Of a stretch of DNA of 64,000 bases, positions 44,706-53,535 are shown one piece after another (the first letter of the stretch is position 1; each line of letters begins with the position of its first letter). The position numbers were made by a program, and so were the translations under genes. The stretch lies in assembly GCF_002208135.1 (NCBI RefSeq), contig NZ_CP021647.1, forward strand, positions 623,501 to 687,500, written 5' to 3'. The notes under the pieces are model-generated. The model saw only the letters and a list, made by a program, of their open reading frames with translations, was not told the DNA's origin and searched no databases. The DNA comes from Pseudoalteromonas piscicida. GTDB taxonomy: Bacteria; Pseudomonadota; Gammaproteobacteria; Enterobacterales; Alteromonadaceae.

Positions 44706-46171
44706 TGCAGAGCACATCTCTTTATGTTGATACCCTCATTCAAAGCGCGACGGTGTATTTTGAATCAGATTCTGAAGCGCAAGTGGTGGATGTCGCCATT
44801 AGCAAAGACAGAATTGTTGCGCTTGGCAACTGCAGCCATTTGCAAGCACAGCAATGCATCGATGCCACAGGCTTAGTGCTCGCGCCCGGCTTTATTGACG
44901 TTCATACCCATGATGACCTTGAAGTACTGCGAGGTCCACATATGCTGAGCAAGGTCAGCCAAGGAGTCACCACCGTCATTGCGGGTAATTGTGGTATTAG
45001 CGCAGTGCCTTACTGTGCAGATCAAGCGCTGCTCGACCCCATTAACTTACTTGGGGAGCAATCAGAGTTCGTCTATCGTGAACTCCAAGATTATCAACAC
45101 GCCTTTAGTAACGCCGCTCCGAGTGTGAATTTAGCCATGTTAGTTGGTCATACAACGCTCAGAGCACAGGTCATGAAGGATCTATCTCAAGCCGCCAACG
45201 CGCAAGAACTCGAACAGATGAAATCCTTGCTGCACCAAGCGATGGCGCAGGGGGCGATAGGGTTTAGTACTGGCCTTGCTTATTACAATGCGAAGGGGGC
45301 AAGTCAAGCAGAAGTGCATGCGTTGGCCCAGGTTGTTACACCATTTGATGGTATCTATACCACGCATTTACGCACGGAATTTCAAGGAGTCATCCGAGCC
45401 ATGGACGAAGCCTTTGCGACGGCAGAGCATGCCAAACTGCCGCTGGTTATCTCACATATAAAATGTGCAGGTAGAGAGAATTGGGGCAGATCGCCTGAGG
45501 TATTAGCGCATTTTGAACAACATAGAAAAACGCATCCAGTGAGTTGCGATTGCTACCCTTACGCTGCGAGTTCAAGCACCTTAGATCTTAATCAAGTGAC
45601 GGAGGAGACGGATATTTTTATTACTTGGTCGGAGTCTCATCCAGAACTTGCACAGCAAAGCTTGGCAGACATTGCTACGCAATGGCAAGTGTCTCAGCGT
45701 GAAGCAGCAAAGCGCTTGCAGCCAGCGGGCGCTGTGTATCACTGTATGCTAGAAGATGATGTGCAGCGGTTTTTAAGTTATGAATACAGCATGGTAGGGT
45801 CTGATGGCTTACCGTGCGACCCGCATCCGCATCCGAGACTGTGGGGGACATTTCCGCGGGTGCTTGGACATTACTGTAGAGAACAACAATCGCTGCCGTT
45901 GGCGTTGGCTATCCATAAAATGACAGCGCTGCCAGCAGCGCGCTTTAAGCTACAGCAACGTGGCAATATTCAAATTGGTTATTTCGCCGATCTGGTGTTA
46001 TTCGACCCCAACCGAGTGTTAGACCAAGCAAGTTACAGCAATCCAAAACAACTTGCCTCAGGCATTGTGAAGGTTTGGGTGAATGGCAAGCTCAGCTATG
46101 TTGAAGGCGCGAATGCAGACACCATTGTCGATTTCGGCCGGGCAGGACGATTTTTAACGCATCAAAACTAA
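44705..46171 (+). CDS. N-acyl-D-amino-acid deacylase (probable N-acetyl-D-glucosaminate deacetylase)
   Basis: This 488-residue amidohydrolase is of the D-aminoacylase family. The metal-site residues are present at nearly the same positions as in the Alcaligenes enzyme: HTH at 67–69, Cys96 in GNCG, His221 in TTHLRTE, His251 in SHIKCAG, and Asp367 in VGSDGLPCDPHPHPR. It hydrolyses N-acyl-D-amino acids. N-acetyl-D-glucosaminic acid is formally such a compound, and deacetylation gives D-glucosaminate for the PLP enzyme encoded upstream. It is translationally coupled to the RpiR gene. No signal peptide is present, so it acts in the cytoplasm. General D-amino-acid salvage is the alternative role. 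Confidence 0.9.
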   Translation: MQSTSLYVDTLIQSATVYFESDSEAQVVDVAISKDRIVALGNCSHLQAQQCIDATGLVLAPGFIDVHTHDDLEVLRGPHMLSKVSQGVTTVIAGNCGISAVPYCADQALLDPINLLGEQSEFVYRELQDYQHAFSNAAPSVNLAMLVGHTTLRAQVMKDLSQAANAQELEQMKSLLHQAMAQGAIGFSTGLAYYNAKGASQAEVHALAQVVTPFDGIYTTHLRTEFQGVIRAMDEAFATAEHAKLPLVISHIKCAGRENWGRSPEVLAHFEQHRKTHPVSCDCYPYAASSSTLDLNQVTEETDIFITWSESHPELAQQSLADIATQWQVSQREAAKRLQPAGAVYHCMLEDDVQRFLSYEYSMVGSDGLPCDPHPHPRLWGTFPRVLGHYCREQQSLPLALAIHKMTALPAARFKLQQRGNIQIGYFADLVLFDPNRVLDQASYSNPKQLASGIVKVWVNGKLSYVEGANADTIVDFGRAGRFLTHQN

Positions 46172-46199
46172 TAAAAATCAAAATCATCAAGAGGTTAAC

Positions 46200-46586
46200 A
46201 TGACAATAAGAAGAATAGGTGCTGAGGGCGGCACGGGCACTGGTGGACAACACTTACCCTTTGCACGAGCAGTTGAAGCTGGCGTTTGGTTAAAGGTCTC
46301 GGGACAAACGCCAATGCGAGATGGTGAAGTGGTTGAGGGTGGCATTGTAGAGCAGTCGCGTCTGGCCATCGAAAACTGTATTGCGATTATGAGCGAGGCG
46401 GGTTATGGCCTTGAGCATGTTACGCATGTCTCCGTGGTATTAACTGACGCAAGATATTTTCAGTCTTTTAATAAGGTTTTTGCAGAGTATTTTTCAGCAC
46501 ATCCTCCTGCGCGAATTTGTATGGTGGCCGACTTAGTCGTGGACTGTAAAGTTGAGGTTGATGTCACCTGTTACAAAGGCGAATAG
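46200..46586 (+). CDS. RidA-family enamine/imine deaminase
   Basis: This 128-residue protein is of the RidA/YjgF family, which hydrolyses reactive enamines and imines released by PLP dehydratases. The conserved Arg105 in HPPARICMV and the end pattern VEVDVTCYKG are present. It lies among genes for a PLP dehydratase-like enzyme and its suppliers, so it most likely hastens release of ammonia from the 2-aminoacrylate-type intermediate. AAGAGG precedes the ATG. Trimer formation is expected from the family. Confidence 0.93.
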   Translation: MTIRRIGAEGGTGTGGQHLPFARAVEAGVWLKVSGQTPMRDGEVVEGGIVEQSRLAIENCIAIMSEAGYGLEHVTHVSVVLTDARYFQSFNKVFAEYFSAHPPARICMVADLVVDCKVEVDVTCYKGE

Positions 46587-46623
46587 ACGTTATACGAACA
46601 ACAATGTTCACAGGAGGGGAAGC

Positions 46624-48054
46624 ATGACGGATAGCCAGCAAATGTATTTGCTTATTTTTCTGTTGTATTTGTCTGCCATGATAATCGTGAGTTGGCTGGC
46701 ATCTCGGTGGCAACGGTCAAATTGCGACTATTTATTAGCTGGGCGTAAAGTACCACTGATGCTGACGCTAGGCACCACCGTTGCCACTATGGTTGGCACC
46801 GGCTCGTCGATGGGAGCGGTCGGTTTTGCCTATCAACATGGTTGGGCGGGCACGCTTTATGGTATCGGTGGCGCGCTAGGTATTTTATTGCTGGCTTGGC
46901 TGTTTGCGCCGGTTAGGGCTGAGCGCTTTGGGACGATGAGTGAGGAACTAGCGAGCTATGTTGGCAATCATCAAATCGTTAAAAAGCTCTTAGCGATATT
47001 GATTTACGCGGCAAGTGTCGGCTGGCTTGGCGCACATTTGATTGGCGGGGGCATGTATTTAGCTTGGCTCACTGGGCTAGATGAGACCAGTGCAAAACTG
47101 CTCATTGGACTGGGGCTTGCGCTATATGTGACCTTAGGTGGATATTCGGCGGTAGTCTGGACGGATGCAATTCAGGCCGTTATTTTGTTTTCGGGTTTTT
47201 TGTTGATGACCTACTTTGTAGTCGAGGTGAGCGGTGGTTGGCAAACGCTAACCAGTGCTTCGGTTGCAGCGGGAGCGGGGCTCTTTTCATATCATAATAT
47301 TGGTTTGTTGCCTGCTATTTCAATGGCGCTGGCGGTGCTGGTGGGCGTATTGGCAACACCATCGTTTAGGCAGCGGATCTACTCCGCCAAAAGCATAAGC
47401 AGTATTCGTACTTCGTTTATTATCTCGGGATTACTTTATTTAGGGTTTTCATTTATTCCTGCGGTGATTGGTATCGGTGCTTATGCAGTTAACTCGAGTT
47501 TAGACAATCCTTCATTTGCTTTTCCCTATTTGGCGTTAACGGCGATGCCGGTGTTGATTGGTGGCTTTATTTTATTGGCGGGTATTTCCGCAACGCTTTC
47601 TAGTGCCAGCTCCGACGCCATTGCTGGAGTCAGTGTGTTGGTTGCTGATATTTACCTGACTTGGTGTAAGGGAAATACTGTGCCACACAATCCACTTTTG
47701 GTCTCTCGTATTGCCATGTTGACTACCGTATCGCTGGCATTATTTATGGCGCTGTTGTCGAGCGATATTATCAGCTATATCACCAAAATGATTTCCGTTG
47801 TATTAGCTGGGCTTTGTGTGATGGGGTTATTGGGGCGCTTTTGGCAAGGTTATACATGGCAAGGCAGTTTAGTCACCCTGATGGCAGGTTCAGTTGCCGC
47901 TCTACTCGTTGGTATGAACGACGGTTGGCTGGCTTATTTTGGTAACCCGGTTATTCCTGCGTTGCTCAGTGCTTTGGTGTTTGGCGTATTGACGAGTATC
48001 GTGACAAAGCCCAATGAAACCGTGTCGTCCGAAAAAACGGAAGTGGCATCATGA
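46624..48054 (+). CDS. Sodium:solute symporter (SSS family)
   Basis: This 476-residue inner-membrane symporter has about thirteen helices, the SSS core GTTVATMVGTGSSMGAVGFA and a later YSAVVWTDAIQAVILF signature. It should take up the periplasmic product of the locus, probably N-acetylglucosaminate, with sodium. Strong AGGAGGGG before the ATG at 46624 fixes the start, although the frame is open 24 codons upstream. The stop overlaps kdgK as ATGA. Substrate is inferred. Confidence 0.92.
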   Translation: MTDSQQMYLLIFLLYLSAMIIVSWLASRWQRSNCDYLLAGRKVPLMLTLGTTVATMVGTGSSMGAVGFAYQHGWAGTLYGIGGALGILLLAWLFAPVRAERFGTMSEELASYVGNHQIVKKLLAILIYAASVGWLGAHLIGGGMYLAWLTGLDETSAKLLIGLGLALYVTLGGYSAVVWTDAIQAVILFSGFLLMTYFVVEVSGGWQTLTSASVAAGAGLFSYHNIGLLPAISMALAVLVGVLATPSFRQRIYSAKSISSIRTSFIISGLLYLGFSFIPAVIGIGAYAVNSSLDNPSFAFPYLALTAMPVLIGGFILLAGISATLSSASSDAIAGVSVLVADIYLTWCKGNTVPHNPLLVSRIAMLTTVSLALFMALLSSDIISYITKMISVVLAGLCVMGLLGRFWQGYTWQGSLVTLMAGSVAALLVGMNDGWLAYFGNPVIPALLSALVFGVLTSIVTKPNETVSSEKTEVAS

Positions 48055-49004
48055 AAGGCGCATTAAAACAGCTGGTGTGCTTTGGTGAATGCATGGTGGA
48101 GCATAGAGCAGATGGCACAAGCTCGTTTGGCGGTGATACTTTTAACACGGCTTGGTACTTGGCTCAGTTACTCAAGCAAAGCAACGATAACCACATAGAA
48201 GTCAGTTTTGCCAGCGCCATTGGCACGGACAAGGCCAGTACAAACTTGCTTGATATGTTGTCAAACACCAACGTCAAACAAGACTATATTGTGCTTGAAT
48301 CACATAGCGCACTTGGCGAGTACTGGATCACGCTCGATAAGAAAGGGGAGCGACGCTTTACCTTTGCCCGTGAGCACACCCCCGTAAGGCAGTATTTTAA
48401 GCGTGATGAGACCTTAACTCAGGCACTTCACAACAAGCTTATTGATGCAATTTATCTCTCTGGAATAAGCCTTGCCATCCTAGATGAGCCGCAGAGAAAA
48501 CACCTATTTAAGGCATTAGCCGCGTTTAAAAACCGAGGTGGACTCATCTTTTTTGATAACAACTATCGCCAAGCTCTTTGGTGTAGCGATAACCCAGAAT
48601 TGAGTTATCAGGCTGTAATGGCGCTGGCGGACATCGCATTTTTAACCGACGAGGACGAATATGCAGTGTATGGTAGCGCGAATGTGGATGAAATAATTGC
48701 GCAGCATCAACAGCAAAGCTCACAACTCTTAGTTATTCGCCAAGGCGCTCAGCCATGCATGCTCGTGCCACCAGATAATTCTTCACCCATTTATATCGCG
48801 GCGCAAAACATAGCGCCACAGCTTATCTTAGATACCTGTGGTGCAGGAGATGCGTTTGCGGCAGGGTTTTTGGCGCATTGGCTGATAGGTTGCGATTTGC
48901 AAACGGCTGCTTTTTTTGCACACCAAGTTGCCGCCGAGGTAATCCAGCATCACGGCGCGCTGATATCCGCCGACTTTCTACCAAAGCTTGTTACTCAGGA
49001 ATAG
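48051..49004 (+). CDS. kdgK: 2-keto-3-deoxygluconate kinase
   Basis: This 317-residue PfkB-family kinase phosphorylates 2-keto-3-deoxygluconate to KDPG. It is recognisably KdgK: CFGECMVE at the start, FGGDTFNTAWYLAQ, YLSGISLAIL, FDNNYRQALW, and the catalytic DTCGAGDAF with Asp267. These match the Escherichia coli enzyme throughout, not only the general PfkB motifs. It shares four bases with the symporter gene. Its presence is the main clue that the locus ends in the Entner–Doudoroff intermediate KDPG; the aldolase gene eda must be elsewhere. Confidence 0.92.
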   Translation: MKGALKQLVCFGECMVEHRADGTSSFGGDTFNTAWYLAQLLKQSNDNHIEVSFASAIGTDKASTNLLDMLSNTNVKQDYIVLESHSALGEYWITLDKKGERRFTFAREHTPVRQYFKRDETLTQALHNKLIDAIYLSGISLAILDEPQRKHLFKALAAFKNRGGLIFFDNNYRQALWCSDNPELSYQAVMALADIAFLTDEDEYAVYGSANVDEIIAQHQQQSSQLLVIRQGAQPCMLVPPDNSSPIYIAAQNIAPQLILDTCGAGDAFAAGFLAHWLIGCDLQTAAFFAHQVAAEVIQHHGALISADFLPKLVTQE

Positions 49005-49011
49005 TGCCATT

Positions 49012-51378
49012 ATGAGAATGTACTTTAGTCTTTTTTTGTTCATCGTGTTGTTGCCGATTTCAATTGCAAAGGCCACGCCACTGTCACTTATGCCTATGCC
49101 ACAACAAGTGAGTATGAGCGAAGGCTCGCTGGTGTTTGATAACGAAATCAAGGTTGCGATACACGGCTTTAGTGCGCAAAGGCAGGCTTTTCTGCTCGCC
49201 AGAACGCAGCAATACATTGAGCGCATTACTGGAAAACCTATCCCTTTACGGATAGTAAAAGATGGCAAAGCGGACTTAACCATTCGCGTGGAAAATATCG
49301 AAACCGAGTTACAGTTTCCTCAGCTGAATATGCCAGAAGACTACCAGCTTCAAATTGAAAAGGGTGGAATAGTGCTTAGCGCAACCTCCGTTTTCGGCGC
49401 GCAGCATGGTCTTGCTAGCCTATTACAACTAGCTCAGAGCAAGGTCTTGGGTCAGTTAACATTCCCTTACACGGCTATCAGCGATAGTCCCCGTTTCCCT
49501 TGGCGTGGGCTACTTATTGATAGTGTTCGCCACTTTATGCCAATTGCGACAATAAAGCGCCAACTCGATGGTATGGCCGCGGCAAAGCTAAACGTTTTGC
49601 ACTGGCACTTAACTGATGACCAAGGCTGGCGAATGGAAAGTAAGGTGTTTCCTAAGCTGACTCAACTGGCCTCAGACGGATTGTATTATCGTCAATCAGA
49701 AGTGAAAGAAGTGATTGAGTATGCAAGCCTTTTAGGGATCCGCGTGGTGCCTGAATTTGGTATGCCGGGGCATGCAAGCGCGATTGCCGTCGCTTACCCA
49801 GAGCTGATGACTAAAGCGCAACCTTATGAGATGGAGCGCCATTGGGGAGTATTTAAGCCTCTGCTCAATATCGCAAGTCCTGATGTGTACGCCTTTATCG
49901 ACGATTTACTGGCTGAGATGACGAGTTTATTTCCAGACGGCTACCTGCATATTGGGGGTGACGAGGTAGAGCCTGAGCATTGGTTGGAAAGCCCTGAAAT
50001 ACAGGAGCTAATGGCAAAACATGCGTTGAAAGACGGTCATGACCTGCAAAATTACTTTAATACTCGTGTACAAAAGATTATCGCTAAGCACCAACGTGTG
50101 ATGATGGGGTGGGATGAAATTTTTCATCCGGCGTTGCCTACGGATACTGTCGTGCAGTCTTGGCGTGGTCATGATTCGTTAAATGCAATTGCAGAAGCAG
50201 GTTATCAAGGCATTTTATCAACCGGGTTTTATATTGATCAGCCGCAGTATTCATCATTTCATTACCGTAACGACCCACATCCGGTGCTACCGACAGTGGA
50301 TCTTACTCAACCGCGAGTATTAAGCTTAGCCTTTACGATCCCACGCTTAAAAGGCAGCGCAGTCAAAGGGGAGCTTGTGGTGTTGGGTGAACAAGTGTTT
50401 ATAAAGCTTAATAACAACCGCCATCAGCTAGTACAAACAGATAAGCTTATTACTAGCAATACTCAACAATTTACAGCAGCTATGGATAGTTGGATGGGAC
50501 CGTTACAGTTTGAGTTTAATACAGCGCAGCAACAAGGCGCGGCAATGATTGGTAATAGCCGTTATCCGCTCACACTTGAGGCGCTTGAAAAACCTCAGCC
50601 TGTCGAGGTTTCAACACCGTTAAGCCAAGCAAGTGATGCACGTATTTTAGGTGGTGAGGCGACCATTTGGAGCGAAATGGTCACCGAACATAATCTTGAT
50701 GTCAGAATATGGCCGCGACTTTTTGTGATTGCCGAGCGCTTATGGTCTGCTAAAACGCTTACGGATAGCAAGCAGATGTATGCGCGGTTGGATCATATTA
50801 GCGATTTTGCACATAACGTGATTGGCTTAGGTCATAAAACGCAGCAACAAGCGGGTTTTAATAGGCTTATCAGCACAACCTTAGGTGACCCAAAGCGCAA
50901 GGCTACGCTTGCATTACTCACTCATTTTGCAGAGCTTGTAGAGCCAAGTCACTATTACACGCGTCACCATATTAAGTTCTTAAACGACGGGTATCACCAG
51001 TTTGCAGCGCTTGATAAATTTGTTGACTATGTTGCGGTTGAAAGCCGTCAGGTGAGGCTGCTTGAGGAGCGAGTCGCAAGCTATATCGCTGGTGATAACA
51101 CTGCCTTAGCGCACATTGACGCGATATTGCAACGTTGGCAAGCGGGGCTTGAGGCGTTAACACTGTTACAGCAAAGTCCAAAACTTACAGAAGCACACTC
51201 AACGGCGTTAAAGGTGACGCAGTTTATTGAATTGAGTCAGCAAGTGCTTGAGGTTTGTAAAGGGGCTTTACAGACTCCGCACCTCGATAGCAAGCTGTTA
51301 GCGCTGCAAAATTTAACGGATGAAGTGGTCATAACTGGAATATATCCAGTTCGAGCGCTTTATCTTCATTGCAAATAG
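49012..51378 (+). CDS. Beta-N-acetylhexosaminidase (GH20), exported
   Basis: This 788-residue glycosidase has a signal peptide (MYFSLFLFIVLLPISIAKA). A GH20b-like N-domain covers about 25–155 and the catalytic barrel starts at 160, with WHLTDDQGWRM and the catalytic pair Asp317–Glu318 in HIGGDEV. The GEATIWSEMV motif that closes the barrel comes late, because a beta-rich insertion of about 110 residues (roughly 435–545) interrupts the usual order. GH20 enzymes remove terminal N-acetylglucosamine, here probably from chito-oligosaccharides in the periplasm. It follows kdgK by seven bases; ATG 49012 is chosen for the signal peptide. Confidence 0.93.
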   Translation: MRMYFSLFLFIVLLPISIAKATPLSLMPMPQQVSMSEGSLVFDNEIKVAIHGFSAQRQAFLLARTQQYIERITGKPIPLRIVKDGKADLTIRVENIETELQFPQLNMPEDYQLQIEKGGIVLSATSVFGAQHGLASLLQLAQSKVLGQLTFPYTAISDSPRFPWRGLLIDSVRHFMPIATIKRQLDGMAAAKLNVLHWHLTDDQGWRMESKVFPKLTQLASDGLYYRQSEVKEVIEYASLLGIRVVPEFGMPGHASAIAVAYPELMTKAQPYEMERHWGVFKPLLNIASPDVYAFIDDLLAEMTSLFPDGYLHIGGDEVEPEHWLESPEIQELMAKHALKDGHDLQNYFNTRVQKIIAKHQRVMMGWDEIFHPALPTDTVVQSWRGHDSLNAIAEAGYQGILSTGFYIDQPQYSSFHYRNDPHPVLPTVDLTQPRVLSLAFTIPRLKGSAVKGELVVLGEQVFIKLNNNRHQLVQTDKLITSNTQQFTAAMDSWMGPLQFEFNTAQQQGAAMIGNSRYPLTLEALEKPQPVEVSTPLSQASDARILGGEATIWSEMVTEHNLDVRIWPRLFVIAERLWSAKTLTDSKQMYARLDHISDFAHNVIGLGHKTQQQAGFNRLISTTLGDPKRKATLALLTHFAELVEPSHYYTRHHIKFLNDGYHQFAALDKFVDYVAVESRQVRLLEERVASYIAGDNTALAHIDAILQRWQAGLEALTLLQQSPKLTEAHSTALKVTQFIELSQQVLEVCKGALQTPHLDSKLLALQNLTDEVVITGIYPVRALYLHCK

Positions 51379-51385
51379 GAAAGAC

Positions 51386-52285
51386 ATGAGAAAAGTCATA
51401 TTCAGTTTATTCTTGCTACAGAGCAGTGGTTATGTAGCTGCCAACACGGCTGTAGATACACAAGATTGGATACCGGATGGTGTTTTCACGCAAGGTATTG
51501 AGGGACCTGCGGTGGATGACGCTGGCGTGTTATATGCGGTTAACCATCAGCAGCAAGGCACCATTGGTAAAGTGACAGCACAAGGCAAAGCCGAAACCCT
51601 ACTGACGTTAAAAAATGGCTCTATTGGTAACGGTATTCGCTTCGATATGCAAGGAAATATGTATATAGCCGATTACGTCAATCATAACGTGCTCAAAGTC
51701 ACCAAAGCAGCACTTGCACAAGGTGGTGATTTGTCGCAATCCGTGACGGTATTTGCTCACGATAATCGCATGGATCAGCCTAATGACCTTGCGATCATGG
51801 ACAACGGAATTCTTTTCGCCAGCGATCCTAATTGGCAAGCCAGCAGCGGTAACCTTTGGCGTATAAATACAAACGGAGCAGTAACCCTATTGGAAGCGGA
51901 TATGGGCACCACCAATGGCATAGAAGTTAGCCCTGACAATAAAACGCTTTATGTGAATGAAAGCGTGCAGCGTAAAGTATGGCGCTATGAGTTAGATGAA
52001 CAAGGCAATATTAGTAACAAACAATTATTTATCTCGTTTACCGATTTTGGCTTAGATGGTATGCGCACGGATAACCAAGGCAATCTTTATATCGCCCGTT
52101 ATGGCGCTGGTGTGGTCGCTGTGGTTTCACCTCAGGGCAAGCTAATTAAAGAAATTAAGCTTAAAGGCAAGTACCCGACCAACGTGGCTTTTGGCGGAGA
52201 GGAGGGTAAACGCTTATTTATTACCTTGCAAAAACGCGGCGCTATCGAGATGGCTGAGGTAGAGTTTGCTGGACGTGAGAAGTAG
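51386..52285 (+). CDS. SMP-30/gluconolactonase-family protein, exported
   Basis: This 299-residue six-bladed propeller has a signal peptide (MRKVIFSLFLLQSSGYVAAN). The SMP-30 pattern is visible: EGPAVDDAGVLYAV, PNDLAIMDNGILFASDP, and NGIEVSPDNKTLYVNES with acidic and asparagine metal ligands. Members hydrolyse sugar lactones. In this locus it may open the terminal lactone made by C1-oxidising chitin monooxygenases, giving the aldonic acid. It follows the hexosaminidase gene by seven bases and ends the operon. Confidence 0.88.
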   Translation: MRKVIFSLFLLQSSGYVAANTAVDTQDWIPDGVFTQGIEGPAVDDAGVLYAVNHQQQGTIGKVTAQGKAETLLTLKNGSIGNGIRFDMQGNMYIADYVNHNVLKVTKAALAQGGDLSQSVTVFAHDNRMDQPNDLAIMDNGILFASDPNWQASSGNLWRINTNGAVTLLEADMGTTNGIEVSPDNKTLYVNESVQRKVWRYELDEQGNISNKQLFISFTDFGLDGMRTDNQGNLYIARYGAGVVAVVSPQGKLIKEIKLKGKYPTNVAFGGEEGKRLFITLQKRGAIEMAEVEFAGREK

Positions 52286-52330
52286 TTCGGCTTGGTTTAA
52301 ATTAGCCATCAGCAATTAAAAATAGGTAGC

Positions 52331-52354
52331 TGGCAGCTCGAAGCTGAGCTGCCA
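52331..52354. terminator. Stem-loop between convergent genes
   Basis: TGGCAGCTC (52331–52339) pairs with GAGCTGCCA (52346–52354) around a six-base loop. It lies between the stop of the lactonase gene and the stop of the convergent PD40 gene and could end transcription from both sides; T-runs are weak. Confidence 0.6.
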
Positions 52355-52368
52355 CATCTAACACGTTG

Positions 52369-53310
52369 CTAAATCTGCTTAGTCGACTTTCCTGCAAAAT
52401 AAGCTGCTTTTAGCTTGGTAATGACCTCGGTGCTTACCCAATAAATGTTTGATACATCACCGGGTTCATTATATCTGCCAAAAAATAGGTATTTACCATC
52501 GGGTGTAATTCTTGGGACGGTTTCTGAATAAGGGGTATTGACCCCTTCACCTAAATTTATAGGGCTAGACCAAGTGCCATCCTGCTCCTTAAAATAGACA
52601 TATAGATCGTTATCTTTTCGACTTTTATCGCCTCTGTGACGACTATTAACCAATAGGTAATCGTTAGCGGGCGAAATAAAACCATGAAATCCAAACTCAA
52701 TATCAATGGCTTTGGGATTCGTAAGCGCGCCGTTTTTATTTTCAGCGGTATACATTTTGCGTTCTGACATATTGGAGAAAACAGCTTCGCCATTTGCGCT
52801 TTGGTTGAAGTCTGAAAACTTACCCGTATTTATTGCTGAATCGAATCTTTTAGCCTCACTCCAGCCATTTTTGCTACGGGTAACGTACCAAATTCCAGAC
52901 GCTTTGGGGTCATCTGAACGCGCGGTAAAGTAAATTCGGTTGTCGTTCAGGCTTACATGGGGGACCAGTTCATAACTCATTCTTCCATCAGTAAAACTTG
53001 CCGCTTGAGGTTGAGTCCACTGTGCATTTTCCATCTTTGAATACATGATCTGTGGGCTTGAATCCACATTTTCTTGCTCTTCAAAGGCAGTGAAATACAC
53101 TTCTGTAAGGTCGGGAGAGAACGACACGCCGAATTCATAACGGCCATCAATCGAGATGATATCGGGGGCAAAAAGCTGCGCGGTTAACCCAGGCGGTGTC
53201 TGGCCAAGCCAAGGTCCTTTTAGCCTAGGAAAGGCTTCGTTAGCATGGACATGATTGGTGAGCATGACGGCTGCAAAAAGTAAGGGGGCGGTGGATTTTA
53301 TAATATTCAT
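52369..53310 (-). CDS. Exported PD40/WD40-like beta-propeller protein
   Basis: This 313-residue protein has a signal peptide (NIIKSTAPLLFAAVMLTNHVHA) and repeated PD40-type blades (EFGVSFSPDLTEVYFTAF, VPHVSLNDNRIYFTAR, TVPRITPDGKYLFFGRY). These propellers resemble the TolB C-terminal domain and act as binding platforms; no catalytic site is seen. AAGGAG seven bases before ATG 53310 fixes the start. It converges on the amino-sugar-acid operon and is not clearly part of it. Confidence 0.85.
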   Translation of the reverse strand: MNIIKSTAPLLFAAVMLTNHVHANEAFPRLKGPWLGQTPPGLTAQLFAPDIISIDGRYEFGVSFSPDLTEVYFTAFEEQENVDSSPQIMYSKMENAQWTQPQAASFTDGRMSYELVPHVSLNDNRIYFTARSDDPKASGIWYVTRSKNGWSEAKRFDSAINTGKFSDFNQSANGEAVFSNMSERKMYTAENKNGALTNPKAIDIEFGFHGFISPANDYLLVNSRHRGDKSRKDNDLYVYFKEQDGTWSSPINLGEGVNTPYSETVPRITPDGKYLFFGRYNEPGDVSNIYWVSTEVITKLKAAYFAGKSTKQI

Positions 53311-53535
53311 GCTGTTCTCCTTAAGCGCTAGGTAAACCTGCATACAGTAGCAGGGCGTAAGCGATCTACATTATTCTTTTAAACAGAGAACACTGTATCA
53401 TCTTTGAACTAATTCCGTGTCTAACCTTGTGTAAAAAATAGCTAAGTTGGTTAAAGGACCTCAGAGCTTTTTTGCAATGGTTATAACAGTCATTGTGTTT
53501 GTCGTTAGATTATTGCATTTTCAACCACAAACTAT

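Noticed and set aside
42593..48054. Locus for general D-amino-acid or peptidoglycan salvage
   Set aside because: Deacylase, RidA and the PLP enzyme would fit, but a true KdgK, GH20 hexosaminidase and lactonase have no role there; the amino-sugar-acid route explains all members.
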